56,180 nucleotides of DNA. Source: Mansonella perstans (Eukaryota; Nematoda; Chromadorea; Rhabditida; Onchocercidae). The notes beneath the pieces are model-generated. The model saw only the letters and a list, made by a program, of their open reading frames with translations, did not search any database and was not told the DNA's origin. Below, piece after piece: positions 27,519 through 40,173 of this stretch. Within the stretch, counting starts at the first letter, position 1. Each line of letters begins with the position of its first letter. The stretch spans positions 130,001-186,180 of the forward strand of contig JBAMDO010000108.1 of the NCBI GenBank assembly GCA_037074765.1. Direction: 5' to 3'. Made by a program: the position numbers and the translations under genes.

Positions 27519-28660
27519 TAGAAAAATGACTTTGAGAATTTGTCAATTTAATGGAGTAGTTGTCGATTTAATTTAATCAGGAGCAATCTAAATAAATGAA
27601 ATTTCTCCAAAATAACAAAAATTATTTTAAGCAATGCTACGCTAAAATCCCGTAATTAAGAACTAATGCGTGCTTTTAAAACTTTTTTTAATTAAAATTT
27701 TTCATTCAAAATAGTGCGTCTGAATTAACATTAATTTAAATTAACATTAATTTTTTTTGAAAAAGATTCGAAAATTAAAAACTTAAATTCAAAAAGGTCA
27801 AATTACTGGAACTATTAGAATTTAATTGAATTTATTTATTGAAAATTGATAAAATTTTAACTACTCATTCATTCATTTTTAGCTTGGCATTTTTCAAATG
27901 TTAGTAAGAATTGTGTAGAAAGAAAATTAATTTATAAATTTAATATTTTTAATATAAAAGTTTGTAAGGAAGATGATAAAATTTAAAAGTCGAAAAATTG
28001 ACAATTACGTAAGAAAGTGATTGCACTTATATTTCAGGTGAAGTTATCACCAGATGAGCGTGTTGTTGAAATATTTCAATAAATTAATTTAAGCATAAAT
28101 TAATAATATGCAAAAAATTATCAACAGTAACATGCAGATATTAATTATTTATGTATACTGTTAACTATCCATTATGGATAATAGCAATTATTATAGCAAG
28201 TTTATTAAATTTTTGTCCATTGATTATTTCTACATAAAATAAAATGTATCCATTACTACCGAAGTAATTAATTTTAACAATTGATATAATTTGGATGAAT
28301 TTTTAGACGAAAATATTAGTCAGAGGAAATGTAAGTAATTGTACTTTACAAGTTTGATATTAATTACAAGTTTGATATTAATGAATGATAAATATAGGAG
28401 AAATAATGGTCTCAAATTGAGGAACGAATGTAAGAATAACATAATTTGATATTTGAAAAAAAAATGATAATTGTGGAAGAATAGAATCAGCAGTTAATGT
28501 TAATTAAAACATCTGGCAACAATCAGGAGAAAAGAGGAAAATCACAATCCATACCAGTCAATTTGTACATCTACATACAAATATTTGTTATAAAATTATT
28601 TAATTTAATCAAAAATAATTTCAAAGCTTTCACTGCCAAAAAACTTTTGGATGAAGATGT

Positions 28661-28722
28661 ATATATATGTGTGTGTGTATGTTCAATATGTGTGTATGTG
28701 TTCAATATGTGTGTATGTGTTC
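28661..28722. repeat. TG dinucleotide and 17-bp repeat
   Basis: An AT run and a GT run, then about two and a half copies of a unit containing GTTCAATATGTGTGTAT. Confidence 0.8.
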
Positions 28723-30511
28723 TAAAATGTTAAGAATTTACAACATTAATGAGAATAATTATAAAACTGTCAATATTTTTAACGTACTTTTATGATAGAC
28801 TACCAAAAAAGATAAATTACATATATGTAACGTAATTGCGTTTTTTGGTGGGATTAAACATTTGAAATATAGGCATGGAAATCTAAAGGAAAAAGCGAAA
28901 GCAATAAAATGAGTCAAGTCTGTGTTTGGCCAGAAATAACAAGTTTTGATTTATTTGGTAATATAAATAACTTAAGCAAGAAATATATCATATTCAGCCT
29001 GGCAAAAGCAGCCAATTTACTATGAAGAAACTTTTCTGTCTTCCACTTCATCGTTTATTTTTCCAATTGCTATTCGCTATTGCTATTTTTTCTAAAAATC
29101 AAAATCAAAGCTTTTTGAAAAAAAAAAGGAAAAAATCTCTGATAAAACTTATTTTTTTAAAATCATTTCCCAAATATAAGTTAAAAGAAATTTATTAAAT
29201 TCAATTCGTTAAAAGAAAATGAAATGAGAAGAATTAATTGCTAGCAATAACATTTAAATGAGTTTAGATATTGAAATTTCGAGAGGAGAATTTAAGTGCG
29301 ATGAAAGAAGTTTATTGATTAGAAAAGAAAAAAAGAAAAGAATGAAAAGTTTTATTAATTAATAATTTAGATATGAAATTTCAAGGGAAGAATTCAAATG
29401 GAATAGAAATTTACGGATTAGAAAAGAAAAAAAGAAATGGATGGAAAGTTTGATTAATTAATTAGCGTAAAATAAGAGTTAATTTCCTATAGTTATTTGA
29501 ATGAACATGGAAATAAGAATTGTAATTAAAATTTGTAAATGGTAAACTTGAGTGACAGAAAAAACTAAAAATAACATTAATAGGAAAATTTTATAACTGA
29601 GAAATCTTGATCTTGAATTGCAATTTGTCATGCAATTTCCACTGTAATTAAAATGAACAGGAAGAAAAATATGGATTAGCATGTCTATATGAAAATACGG
29701 ATTGTTTCATTATTAGCATAACAATATTCAACATTTAATGCAGCTCATTCCATATTACTGGATAAGTCAGAGTGAGAAAAAAAAATAGAAAAAATGCAGC
29801 TTATTCCATAATCTTAGACATTTTTTACATTTTCTCTGTAACATTATTTAATCATATACGAAAATAATCTTCTGTTTTATAGGGATTTCATATTGCGAAA
29901 ATATTTTTCTGTTTTATCGGAATTTCATGAAAAATATTTTTCAAAATTTTAAAAAAATCAAAAAATTTGAACAGATTTTTGAGACTTGTAAGTTTAAAAC
30001 AAACATACATTCCAATCAAAAAAACATTTCCAAGGATAACAAATTCGAAAGTATATGATTTTATATGTCAAATTAATTTAGACAGTAATTTATGATTCAC
30101 AAAATTTTGGAAGAATGTGAACCTGCTCAACTTATATGAAGATACCAAAAAAAAAAAAAAAAAAAAAAGAAACAGCATAAAATGGATGGAAGCGAATTTT
30201 ATAAAGTTATGTAAAATCTATCCCTTCCATTTCCGCTTCCTTTTTACACCATTTTCAATGTGGTTATTATTTTCATTCTTTTCTTTGATTAACTCTGAAA
30301 TTGACTCATTAAATTGAATTTATTACTGTGAATTTCTGAGTGATAAAGAGGTTAAGAATTTGAAAGATATATTTTTTAAAGCTTTCATGAATGTCATACC
30401 GTTTTTCTTTGATTTTTTAGATCAAATATCTTTGATTTTAGCTTTGTAATCTATTCAAAGAAAATTATATAGAAACAATGCAAAGACGAATAATTCGGGG
30501 ACTTGATGAAT

Positions 30512-30634
30512 AACAACATTAAACCACAGCAACAACAACAATAAACACCAACGACAACAACGATGATAATAACAATTACAGCAACAACAATAGCAAACAA
30601 CAATAAGCAACAGTAGCAACAAACAATAACAGCA
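30512..30634. repeat. CAA/CAG-type trinucleotide tract
   Basis: Imperfect ACA/CAA/GCA triplets. The minus strand is open in two frames (Cys/Leu/Val-rich), which is a composition artefact; no splice context supports coding. Confidence 0.8.
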
Positions 30635-33039
30635 ATGGTAATTAAGCGTAAGCATTTTCGAGGCATAATTACAAACTCTTAAATTCTCTAATTCTTGATT
30701 CTCCAATTAAGTTATAAGTAAAAAATTTATTTTAAAAAATTTCAGTTGAAAAAAACAGCAATTACTAGAAGTTAATTAGTGGTTATAATAAAATTTAATT
30801 TTATATGAAAGAAATTCACGCAATCTAACTTTGTAAAATCAAAATGATTCTAATTTAATACTGAAAATATTGCTGTTTTGCACGTATTAATTTATTTTAA
30901 TTTTTGAACGAAGACTAATTAATTTGCTTTTGTTGAAGTAAAAACATAAAAAATTTCATGCAAAAAAGGAATGCGACAGTGTATTAATAATTCATTTGTG
31001 AATGCTTACTTTTGGGAATTAATTTTAATTATTATTTGATGGAATAAACTTTGATTAGGCATTTCAGAATTCCTTTTAATTTGTTGATTATTAACTAGAT
31101 TAATTTGGATCAAATGAAATTTAAATTATAAAATAATTGTCATAATTTAAAAAAAAAAAAGAAAAATTTTGAATCTTATCAAATTATGCATTGCAAAAAT
31201 TGCAATACATAATTTTTTTCTGTTCCAAAAATTTTTATCAACACTTTTGCAAATTTCAAACTTTGTAAATTTTCCCACAAAAACATTTCAATTACTTAAT
31301 TAATTGTTTCAGGCATTTTTGTGGAAATCCATAAAATTAACAAGCAGTTAACAAATATGGTTTGTTCTGTTAATTTCTAGTAAACTATTTGCAGCATTTT
31401 TAGCAAATGATTTCAGCTGAATGATTTTGTATCCGATAAATCACGGAGCGCATGATTGGTTGGCAATGCGATTAGTGGAAAGCAAACAGTTACTGTTTTC
31501 TGTTTTATTTTAATTAAGCAATTTATTTTCAAATGAACAAAATTTTTTATTTGTTGAATTGTTTGCGGTAAGTACTACAGATAAGAACAAAAACCAAAAA
31601 CTGAATGGTCATTGGTCATGAAGGAGATTATTTACGAACCAATGCACTAAGATTTAGCATAATGCTTGGAATTAGTTGCAAAAATGACGAATGAGCAAAA
31701 TGGTTAATCATTCGAAAATTTAACAGATGACACTGTATAGCACTTAAATCAGTTCAAAAGCATCTTTATAAGCAATTGACCATGCAACAAGAATAATTTT
31801 CAGTTGTGTAAGTAAATAAACCTTTCTTTATTTTTCCTGGAAAATAATCTCACTATTGTTATGCGTGAAAAAATAATTAGATTAATTTCAAAATTAAAAT
31901 TTAAAAAAAAAAATCAAAATTAAATTTTTTGAAATTACTTGAATTATGCAAACAAGTCGTTCCTTTTTTTCGATTTTCTTAACTAATTTTTATTGAAAGA
32001 CTTTTCAGGAGATTTTTTATTACTATTATATTAGTTAGTATGTAAAGAAAGACACTGGGAAAAAAAAAAACTGCTGAAATTGGAATGTTTCAAATTGAAC
32101 GAACAGAAAAAGAGCATGGAATGAAAACATATAAAATTTAAATCAAATAAAATTATAATAAATTTTCCTCACTATGAAAAAAAAAAAATAATTATTATAA
32201 CAAAAAAATTGTACAGTTTTTTAATTTTTAATTGATTTGATTTTTCAAGAAAAAAAATCTATCAATAAAAATTAAACAAACGACTTGTTTTCATAATTTC
32301 GTAATGAAAAAAATTTAATTTTTCGAAAAAAAAATAAAATTTTCATGTAAATAAATTGACCATATTAGCAGTTTTTCAAGAACTTGATATAAATTTTTTT
32401 TCAATGTAAAATTTTTTTTAAAAAAAAAGGAAAAAAATTGCACTTTGAAATGTTTTTTAGTAGTAATGCAATTAATAATAATGATAGTACATATCTGAGC
32501 AATTGTTCAGATAGAATGTCACTTTGGCTAACAATAAAGTTTCTTAAACTTTTTTTTCTTTGCCACTTACATTTACGAATATTTTTTACAAATTTGAAAT
32601 GCAAAAAAATTTTTAATTGATAATCATTTATTAGTATTTAATGAACTGTTGATTAGTATTGTTTTAATTGCACCGGAATGTAACTAATTAAAGCACTATG
32701 ATGAATATTTTATAAAGCAATGGAAACTAACATGATTTATTTGCTCAATTTGCTTCATTGACAATAATTTCAGGTTTAATTCATTTCAAAAGCTAACAAT
32801 TGATAATTTTTAGTCTAATTAATTTAAAAAAAACAAACTAGTAATTTTTATCTTATAACTATTAATAATGCAACAATTGTAAATTTAATTTAATTTATTT
32901 AAATCTATTAAATAGTTTTAGTCAGTGGCAATTAACGGTTATGCAGGTTAATATCAGCTAACAATGATATAATTGTTAAATTAATTATTAAATTTTAACC
33001 AATGTGATGAATTTTAATGAATTAAAATAAAAATTATTC

Positions 33040-33372
33040 GCTGCGTAAAGCCTTCTCTTTTTTCCTTTTTTCTCTTTCTTTGGTTTTTCTTTTTTCTTTT
33101 TCTTTGAAAATTCTGATTTTTTTTTTTGTTGTTTGATTTCTGAAAATTTAGGCAATAAAAATTTTTGACTTTCATTCTTTCGTTCGATAAATTGACACTT
33201 TTGGGACATCATTTAAGCAAAAAGGAATTGCTATTTGCTTAAGAAAAAAGAAAAGGGAAACAAGCATATGTCTTCTTCTCCTCTTTCTTTTCCTCTCCTC
33301 AAAAGAGCGTTTTCCTTTCTTCTCTCTCTTTTCCTTTTCTTCTCCCATTTTTCTCCATTTTTTTAACAAACT
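33040..33372. repeat. polypyrimidine-rich tract
   Basis: Plus-strand C/T-rich blocks (TTTTCCTTT, CTCTCTCTTTTCC) give Lys/Glu-rich minus-strand ORFs at 32988-33441. These are low complexity and lack gene signals. Confidence 0.7.
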
Positions 33373-36300
33373 TTTTTTTTTTTTTTTATCAAACTTAACA
33401 ATATTTGAAGTGTAATTTAAGAAATAAAAAGAAAAATTCAATTGAGAAGATAAGTAAATTTAGTGAAATTCCAATAATTTACTTATCATACAGATACATT
33501 GAAATGCATAATTTTTTCAAATTATTCATTTATATTGATGCCTTATTATAAATTTTTTCAATTACTAAAAAATAATTTTTTAAAATTGAAAATTTTTCAA
33601 ATTTTAAGAAAAAATTTTTCAATGAAGAAAAAAATAAGAAAAAATTGCATAAGATCAAATTTCTTTTTTTCTGTTTTGTAAAAATATTTTAAAAAAATTT
33701 TAAAATATCCCGTAGTAACGATTTTTTGCATGAAAATTTTTTAAAAATTATTTTATAAATTTTTAAAAAAATTTGAATTAAAGTGTAAATGAATTGATGG
33801 AATTAAAAAATTAAAAAAAAGCTCATTGTGAAAAATTTTCAATGTTTTTTTTTAACTGTTTTTGTTTTTGTTTTTTTTAAAATTCATTTTATGTGGATAT
33901 GAAAGAGAGAGAGAGGGTGATGGTTTAAATGAGATATATATTTTTTCAAGTTTATGTATTCATACTTCAGCTATTCACTTTTTTTTTCTTAGATAAAATG
34001 ATTTAACAATCAAAATGTTTTTTACAAACAATCATTATTTTCATTTCATAAATTACCTATTACAATAAATTCTGAGCTTCCTGATGATAGCACAAGATAA
34101 CACAGGAAATGTTCAGATAGGATAGTGATTTTTGTATGATATAAGTTTGTAGAATAAGTTCAGATAAGATAGTGATTCTTTTTATTTCGATCACCTAGGG
34201 ACAATTTAAAATTTTCATTACTAAAAAACAAATCTTGAATTAATAAGTGTAAAATTTTGTTGCATTGCAAAATGTACAGATTTGAAGGACAGTGTAAAAG
34301 TTTATGTCTTCAAGATTTCACAGGAATGTTCAACTTCCTTTCTTTTCTTTTTTTGTAAATGAATAAAATTGAAATAATTAATTAAATACGGAAAGTTAAA
34401 ATTGATTATTTGAATCATATATATATAATTTTAATCTAAATAAGTTAAATATAATTCAAATTTTTGCAACACTTTGCATTTCAAACTCAAAATTGATTTG
34501 CTATGCATGATTTTTTTTTTTCATTAATTTTCGAAATTTCAATCTTCAGATGTTATGCAAAATTTAATTTAAATTTTTGCAACAGTTTCATTATTTGTTC
34601 AGTTAAGAAGTATTATTCTTTTTCAATTATATTGGAAATTAAATTTAATTGAAAAACAATCGTTAACTCAATTAAAATGATTTAAAATTATTAAATTAAT
34701 TGTAAATCAATTTAATTCGAGGAATTTCATTTCTTTCAAATTTGTTAATTCTTTCACTTTCTCGCTCATTAAAAAAAAAATCATTCTAATATTTCAATTG
34801 ATATCATCGCTGTTTCTTTTTTTCTATATTATTTTCAAATTTTTAAAAAAATAAACTTTAATTTTTTTGAAAAAAAGTGAAGATTTTACATAGAATCAAA
34901 TAAGTAGGCAACGAGTAAGATGAAATTTTGCTTTTTCCCAAATTTGTTTTACATATATATATCTGTCTCTAAATGTAAATATTTAACCATCATTCTATTA
35001 TTCAATTTTAAATTGAATTATCTATCCCTCTTACACATGATTTCAAAGCTAATAGAGCATAAGTTTGAGAATGCAAAAAGCAATAGAGGTCTTTGAATAT
35101 TCTTTAATCTAGCTGGGTTTGACACTAGCCTTAAGTACCCTTCTATCCATGATCCTCCTATTTACAACATACTTCTAAGTTTTGGCTTATATTTTTTCCA
35201 TTAACTTGTTAGCATCCTATTCCCTCTTGCTCTTGTTATAGAATGCTAATACTACTATACTCCTACTACTCTTTAATTAAAGTAAAAATAAAATCAAAAA
35301 AAAAATATATAAATTCAGAAAATAATTCATTTTTGCAAAAATTAAAAATTTTAATGTAATGCTTGATAATTATAAAACGAAAAGGAATGAAATATAATAA
35401 TGATTCGAACGATGAGAAATTTACGAGAACTATGAAAGTAAAAACTTTTTTAGGCTTATAAATAAACTTTCTTCAAGCCTATGAAGCCTATGAGTGAAAC
35501 GTTTCTTTTATCAATGAACTGAAAATAAGCTTATAAGTATATTTATATTTTTTTTTTCAATGCTTTCTAAGTAAATTAAAATTATGCCTGAAAAATTTTC
35601 ACATTTATAAGAGTGGGCTAATCAGGGCTATGTTTACAACAAGCAAATTTTTTTTTTTAACTTAATAAGTTAAGAGAAAGCTTCTTCGGATGAAAAAATG
35701 AAAAAAAAAAGGAAAAGTTTTTTTTTTTTTTTTTTTGGATTGATGAGGAAGCTTTCGAGGAATTTTTGAGAAACTTTTTTCAGCTAGCCTGGATCATTTT
35801 AGAGCAAACACAATTTAGGAAACTTTTTTTTGATTGTTCCTCATAAATTAAGTATTTCTACAGAGAGAATGAGAGAAAAAAACTGCAAAAAAAAACCACT
35901 TGCAAAGAAATTTTCTTCAGTCTGTATTTCAATCAATTTCACTGTGAAAATTTACCTATTTATCTCAGTACTTATTATTTTGTTACGATTTGAAGCAAGA
36001 AATAAATGATGAAAAAGGAGAAAAAAAAAGCCATCATTATACTGCAATTGAAAATGTAGTCTAAAAGTTATCTGAAGTTAGTCTAAAAGTTATTTAAAAT
36101 TAGTCTATAAGTTTACTAAAGTCATGAAAAAAAAATCATGATATTACATTCGAGATTAGTCCAAAAGTTTATTGTGATTGTAAAAAAAAAAGTTGTTATT
36201 GAAATTTCATTTACAATATCTGTAATTAAGATATTCTTTTTTATCTAAATTAACTTTAAAAATGCAAATTTCTATGTTATGTATGAAAATAATATTATTA

Positions 36301-37298
36301 AATTAAATCTAATTATAAAACACATTTTGTTTATGCTTTAAATTATGAAATGCAAAAAAAATGGACTAACTGTTGATTGACTTTTTTAGCATACTATTAA
36401 AAATTCTCAGAAAAATTTTACACATTTGTGAAGATTTCAATACAGTGCATGAAATGCTCAGTTTTATCACTATTTTTGTTTATTGATAAATAAATGATTA
36501 GATTTAATTCTACTGCGGTTCAAAGAGTCGGAAAAGATCAAAGTGTAAAACAAAAGCATGATTGGGAAAATTGATAAATTAGTTAGGAAAATTAATTTAC
36601 ATTTTGAAAAGTACATATCTATTTAGTTGCTAATTTTTCAACGAATGAATAAAAATAACTTATTCGGTGTTTAATATCTAAAATTTATTAATGAAATGTC
36701 AAATATAAACATGTAAAAAGTAAACAATATTAGCAATATTAATCAAATGCCAAATAGTTCACAAAAACTAATAAAAGACTTGATAAAACGAGAATTTTAA
36801 TACACACTTAATGCCTAACATTTCACGTAACACATTCAAAATTTTTGAACAAATTTTTCAAGTGTGAAAAAATGCGGGATAAAAGCAAAAAAAGACGATA
36901 GCAAAAATTATGGATTGCATTTGACAACGATTGTATAGCAATGAAATTATCAGTGAGAAAGAAATGCATGTAAAATTACTACTGTGTTATCTGACATAAT
37001 GCAATGTATAATTAAATTCGCTGCATAAAGCTAAAAAGTCAAAAAGTTGAATTATTTCAAAAAAAAAAAAAAAAAGTTTATTTTATCTATTAGCAAAGAT
37101 GTTTTGCTTTAACTTTGATTATATACAATAAGTGCACATTTTCCAGCAATTTCTTATAATTAATAATTAAAAAAAGATTAAGAGAAAAAAAAAACATTGA
37201 ATTGTAATAAAAGATCCAATTTGTCTAACAATATGTTCAATGTACAAAATAAGGAGAAAATAAAATAGCTTGGAAAATTTTTGAAAGTGGAAATTTCT

Positions 37299-38507
37299 TT
37301 ATCGTTTATTCCGCGATATGGCACCAAGACCACCACTACCACCACCACGCCCACCACTACCTCTCATTGTGTATTGACTATTCGGCGGCCCACCTCTTGC
37401 CAAATTTTGACCGCGTCCACCACGCATACCACCACTCATTGCTATACCACTCCAAACACCACGTGCTGCGTTATCCCGACCACGTGCTGCGTTATCTCGA
37501 CCACGTGCTGCGTTATCCCGACCACGTGCTGCGTTATCTCGACCACGTGCTGCGTTATCTCGACCACGTGCTGCGTTATCCCGACCACGTGCTGCGTTAT
37601 CTCGACCACGTACCTGGCCGCCACCTCTTGTGGGCTTTCTCGTTTTTTGCGGTAGTGGATAATCACTCATTAGCTGATCCAAATTCAAATCGTTTGGAAA
37701 AATTATGTATCGTATGTTATTTCCTAAAAAAAAAAAAAAAAAAAAAAAGAAAAGGAGAATTCTATGGTTTGGAAAAAAATCAAGGGTATCGGGACTATTT
37801 CAAAGGTCAATTTAGGTTAATGAATTTTATATCAAAATTTAAATCCGATTAAAAACTATCATTTTGATAATTGTAAGACAAATTTTTGGCTTTTTAAATC
37901 TTTTAAAATTTAACCTCATACATTAAACCTTCTGTACACTCGCAAGATTTATTTAAAGTTGACAACACTACACATCTATTATTTTCAAAAACAATCAAGC
38001 TTATTGATTATTTCAATCCTTCATTCTTTTGCGCTTTTATAAGATTATTTAAAGCTTAGAGACAAAGTTAACATCTAATATAAATTACCTAAGAAAACCA
38101 TTAGTAATCCACATGTTCAATTAAACAATAATAACCTTGCATGACCTAATGCCCAGCAAAGCTAGCCCATATTTTAATCTTTCATACCTATCAGTCTTAC
38201 TGGTCATTGTTATCACCTATCCCTATTATGATAAACATATCTCTGACTGATCTTTCATAGCTGTCAATCTTACTGGTCATTGTTATCATCTATCCCTCTT
38301 ATTAATCTCTATTATAAATATACCTCTGACTGATGCTGCTTCCAGAAAAATAGGTTCTTCTTTTTTTAACGTCATTGCAACATCATATAAATGGAAATTC
38401 ATTGCTGCATCAACACTGTAGACATAGCCCGCTAACACTGTATCATTTTTCAGCTCTATTGTGACATATTTATTACTTAATCTCATCAAAAAACGTAACA
38501 ACAGCAT
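37299..38507 (-). CDS. divergent SmD1-like snRNP core protein with RGRDNAA repeat tail
   Basis: Predicted Sm-fold protein of the SmD1 class; the canonical member is a subunit of the heptameric ring on spliceosomal U snRNAs. Exons are 38324-38507 and 37299-37723 (202 residues; SmD1 is usually about 120). The start MLLLRFLMRLSNKYVTIELK parallels canonical [10 protein letters not shown]. Sm1 (about 14-47) keeps VDAAMNFHL. Sm2 keeps SVRGNNIRY, with the intron inside the Gly codon (phase 1), exactly as in the neighbouring gene. LKNGT is changed to LKNDT. After residue ~92 the usual RG tail is replaced by seven perfect RGRDNAA units, then a Gly/Arg segment (SGGMRGGRG, GSGGRGGGSGG) ending RNKR. An acceptor (TTTATATTTCAG) lies 26 bases before the ATG and leaves a TA-repeat 5' UTR, consistent with leader trans-splicing. 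It could be a specialised paralogue or a fast-evolving dispensable copy; the frame is intact throughout. Confidence 0.87.
37461..37607 (-). repeat. seven perfect 21-bp coding repeats (RGRDNAA)
   Basis: Seven tandem 21-bp copies inside the divergent SmD1 exon 2. They vary only at one synonymous base of an Arg codon (CGA/CGG). In plus-strand order the variants run C,T,C,T,T,C,T. Each unit encodes Arg-Gly-Arg-Asp-Asn-Ala-Ala. A partial unit continues into the flanking RGG sequence on both sides. Confidence 0.95.
38177..38332. repeat. tandem duplication of an exon edge in the divergent SmD1 intron
   Basis: Copy 2 (38250-38332) contains the last 9 bases of exon 1 and the 5' splice site. Copy 1 (38177-38249) repeats the same block inside the intron, sharing ATCTTTCATA.CT.TCA, CTTACTGGTCATTGTTATCA and CTCTGACTG. 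On the minus strand the copied donor reads AT in place of GT, so the decoy site is inactive. Confidence 0.85.
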
Positions 38508-38535
38508 CTATATATATATATATATATGAATATCT
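38508..38535 (-). promoter_or_regulatory. TA-repeat leader and probable trans-splice acceptor
   Basis: On the minus strand TTTATATTTCAG is followed by a short AT-repeat leader and then the ATG of the divergent SmD1. No upstream exon was recognised, so this is a candidate spliced-leader acceptor. It could also be the acceptor of an ordinary non-coding first exon. Confidence 0.5.
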
Positions 38536-38658
38536 GAAATATAAACAAATTTAAAAACCTTTAAAAAAATTTGCATAAATATGCGTTCCCAGAAAATGTT
38601 TCTTTTTTTTTTTTAATGGAAAATTTTTCATTTTCCTAATTTCCTTGGGGAATCAGGA

Positions 38659-38812
38659 AAATGCACTAAACTTTAATAAAATGTACTACATGTTAATAAA
38701 GCGCACTACACGCTAATAAAATGCACTACACGTTAATGTATTACACGCTAATAAAATGTATTATACGTTAATAAAATGCATTACACGTTGATAAAATGAA
38801 ATACACGTTAAT
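38659..38812. repeat. minisatellite, eight copies of a 17-20 bp unit
   Basis: Units resemble AATGCACTACACGTTAATAA, with C/T and A/G variants and two copies shortened by about 3 bases. It lies between the two SmD1 genes. Confidence 0.85.
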
Positions 38813-38944
38813 TCCACCACGATCCCAAATTGTAAAAAAAAAAAAAAAATACCAAATTTTGAACAAATGATGAAGTCCGAACCCTATCCATTAATCCTAG
38901 CTTTTATTACTAAAACAATTAGTAGAATTTTTCGCACAAGAATT

Positions 38945-39098
38945 TAGCGTATTTACGAGTACTGCTGCGAATAACATTAGTGTATTTAAGTATTAGTGAT
39001 TAGCGTATTTACAAGCACTGTGAATAACACCAGCGTATTCACGTATTTACGAGTACTGCGAATTTTTTATCGCACTTATGAGTATTGCGAATAACACT
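38945..39098. repeat. imperfect repeat, about four copies of a 35-45 bp unit
   Basis: Units share GCGTATTTACGAGTACTGCG followed by AATAACA.TA, with gaps and substitutions. It sits just beyond the preceding minisatellite. Confidence 0.7.
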
Positions 39099-39099
39099 A

Positions 39100-40173
39100 A
39101 AGGAAAAATATGCATTCAACTTTTTGCCATCTTTTCTATATTTGAAAATAAATATCCATATTACTGTTTTTACCTTGATGAAACATCTTCACGTGTATAG
39201 GACTTGAGTAAAATCTACTCCATCTATACAAGATGACATAATATTAGCATCAGATTACAAATTGCAAATTTTTGACAGCAATATATATCTCGCATACTTG
39301 GTAAACTGCAATTATGAAGCTTTTAAAAACCATTACCCTTGGCTACGGAACTTTTGCCCTACATAAATAAATCGAAACCCTAGAGATCACCAGTATTATC
39401 CCGTCATTAGATCTACGAATTGTTGATCGAGCTGACTGATCTATCATAAATCGGCATATGTCCATGAGTGAGCTATTTCCAAACTTGTCACTAAGACCAA
39501 TTATCATATCATTTCATTTATAATGAGCTTGTTATACCTGTGAGCTTTTAATTGGCTAGCTGTGCAGATCTCTTTTTGTTTGGTTCATACAATTCGGAAA
39601 CGTATCGCATTTGACAACTTATTTCTCCCAACTCTGTACATGCGAAAGGATCAAGATGATCATGTCGATTTCTCGAGAGTAAATTTTAATAGAGATCGTA
39701 AAAAATAATAACAATATATGAATGTTACTGAATGAATTTGAATGATGTGGATAATAAGGATAACAAATTTCAAAAAAGAATGAATGAAAATTTTAAATCA
39801 CGAACTTTTCTGCCAAATATAAAATATTCTTATGATTTCTATCATATTTCCAAAAATGACAATTTTTCAAATTGGAAAAGTTTTAGAATAACTTACTCAA
39901 ATTGAAGAACATAACTGAACTATGTGCCTAGCTTCTGCTTACAGCATCATAACTGTTTGCACCTAAGTGGCAACTAGTCCTTTTATACAATCGTTAAAAA
40001 AAATTTGAAACATAGAAACATAAAGTAAAATACTTCTATAATTGCTGTAAATTCAGTAAACTGCACCACAAACAATAATACAGAAGAAAACAATGCAACA
40101 ACAAATTCTTTCCTTCGTCCGTACAAAATTCAATGCATAAAAAATAATAATGCATATTAATAATAGCGAAAAT
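39100..40173. other. intergenic stretch between the two SmD1 genes
   Basis: This should hold the canonical SmD1 3' UTR and any promoter of the divergent gene. No AATAAA is seen on the minus strand close to the canonical stop, and no ORF with coding character is present. Confidence 0.5.

Larger units (their letters stand above)
27519..37298. other. 9.8-kb AT-rich intergenic stretch
   Basis: No exon set was found on either strand between the transporter start and the divergent SmD1 3' end. It contains a TG-rich repeat at 28661-28722, a CAA-rich tract at 30512-30634, polypyrimidine blocks at 33040-33370 and several A18-A20 runs. The transporter promoter must lie at its left edge, but no distinct element stands out. 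Confidence 0.55.

Noticed and set aside
30451..30706. Cys/Leu/Val-rich minus-strand ORFs
   Set aside because: Translation of a CAA-type trinucleotide tract with no gene signals.
32988..33441. Lys/Glu-rich minus-strand ORFs resembling a charged nuclear protein
   Set aside because: They arise from polypyrimidine tracts; no acceptor-donor context and no non-repetitive sequence.
37281..37852. Plus-strand Thr/Cys- and His/Leu-repeat ORFs (124 and 161 codons)
   Set aside because: Shadow frames of the 21-bp repeat; the minus-strand frame has the SmD1 core, splice sites and phase.
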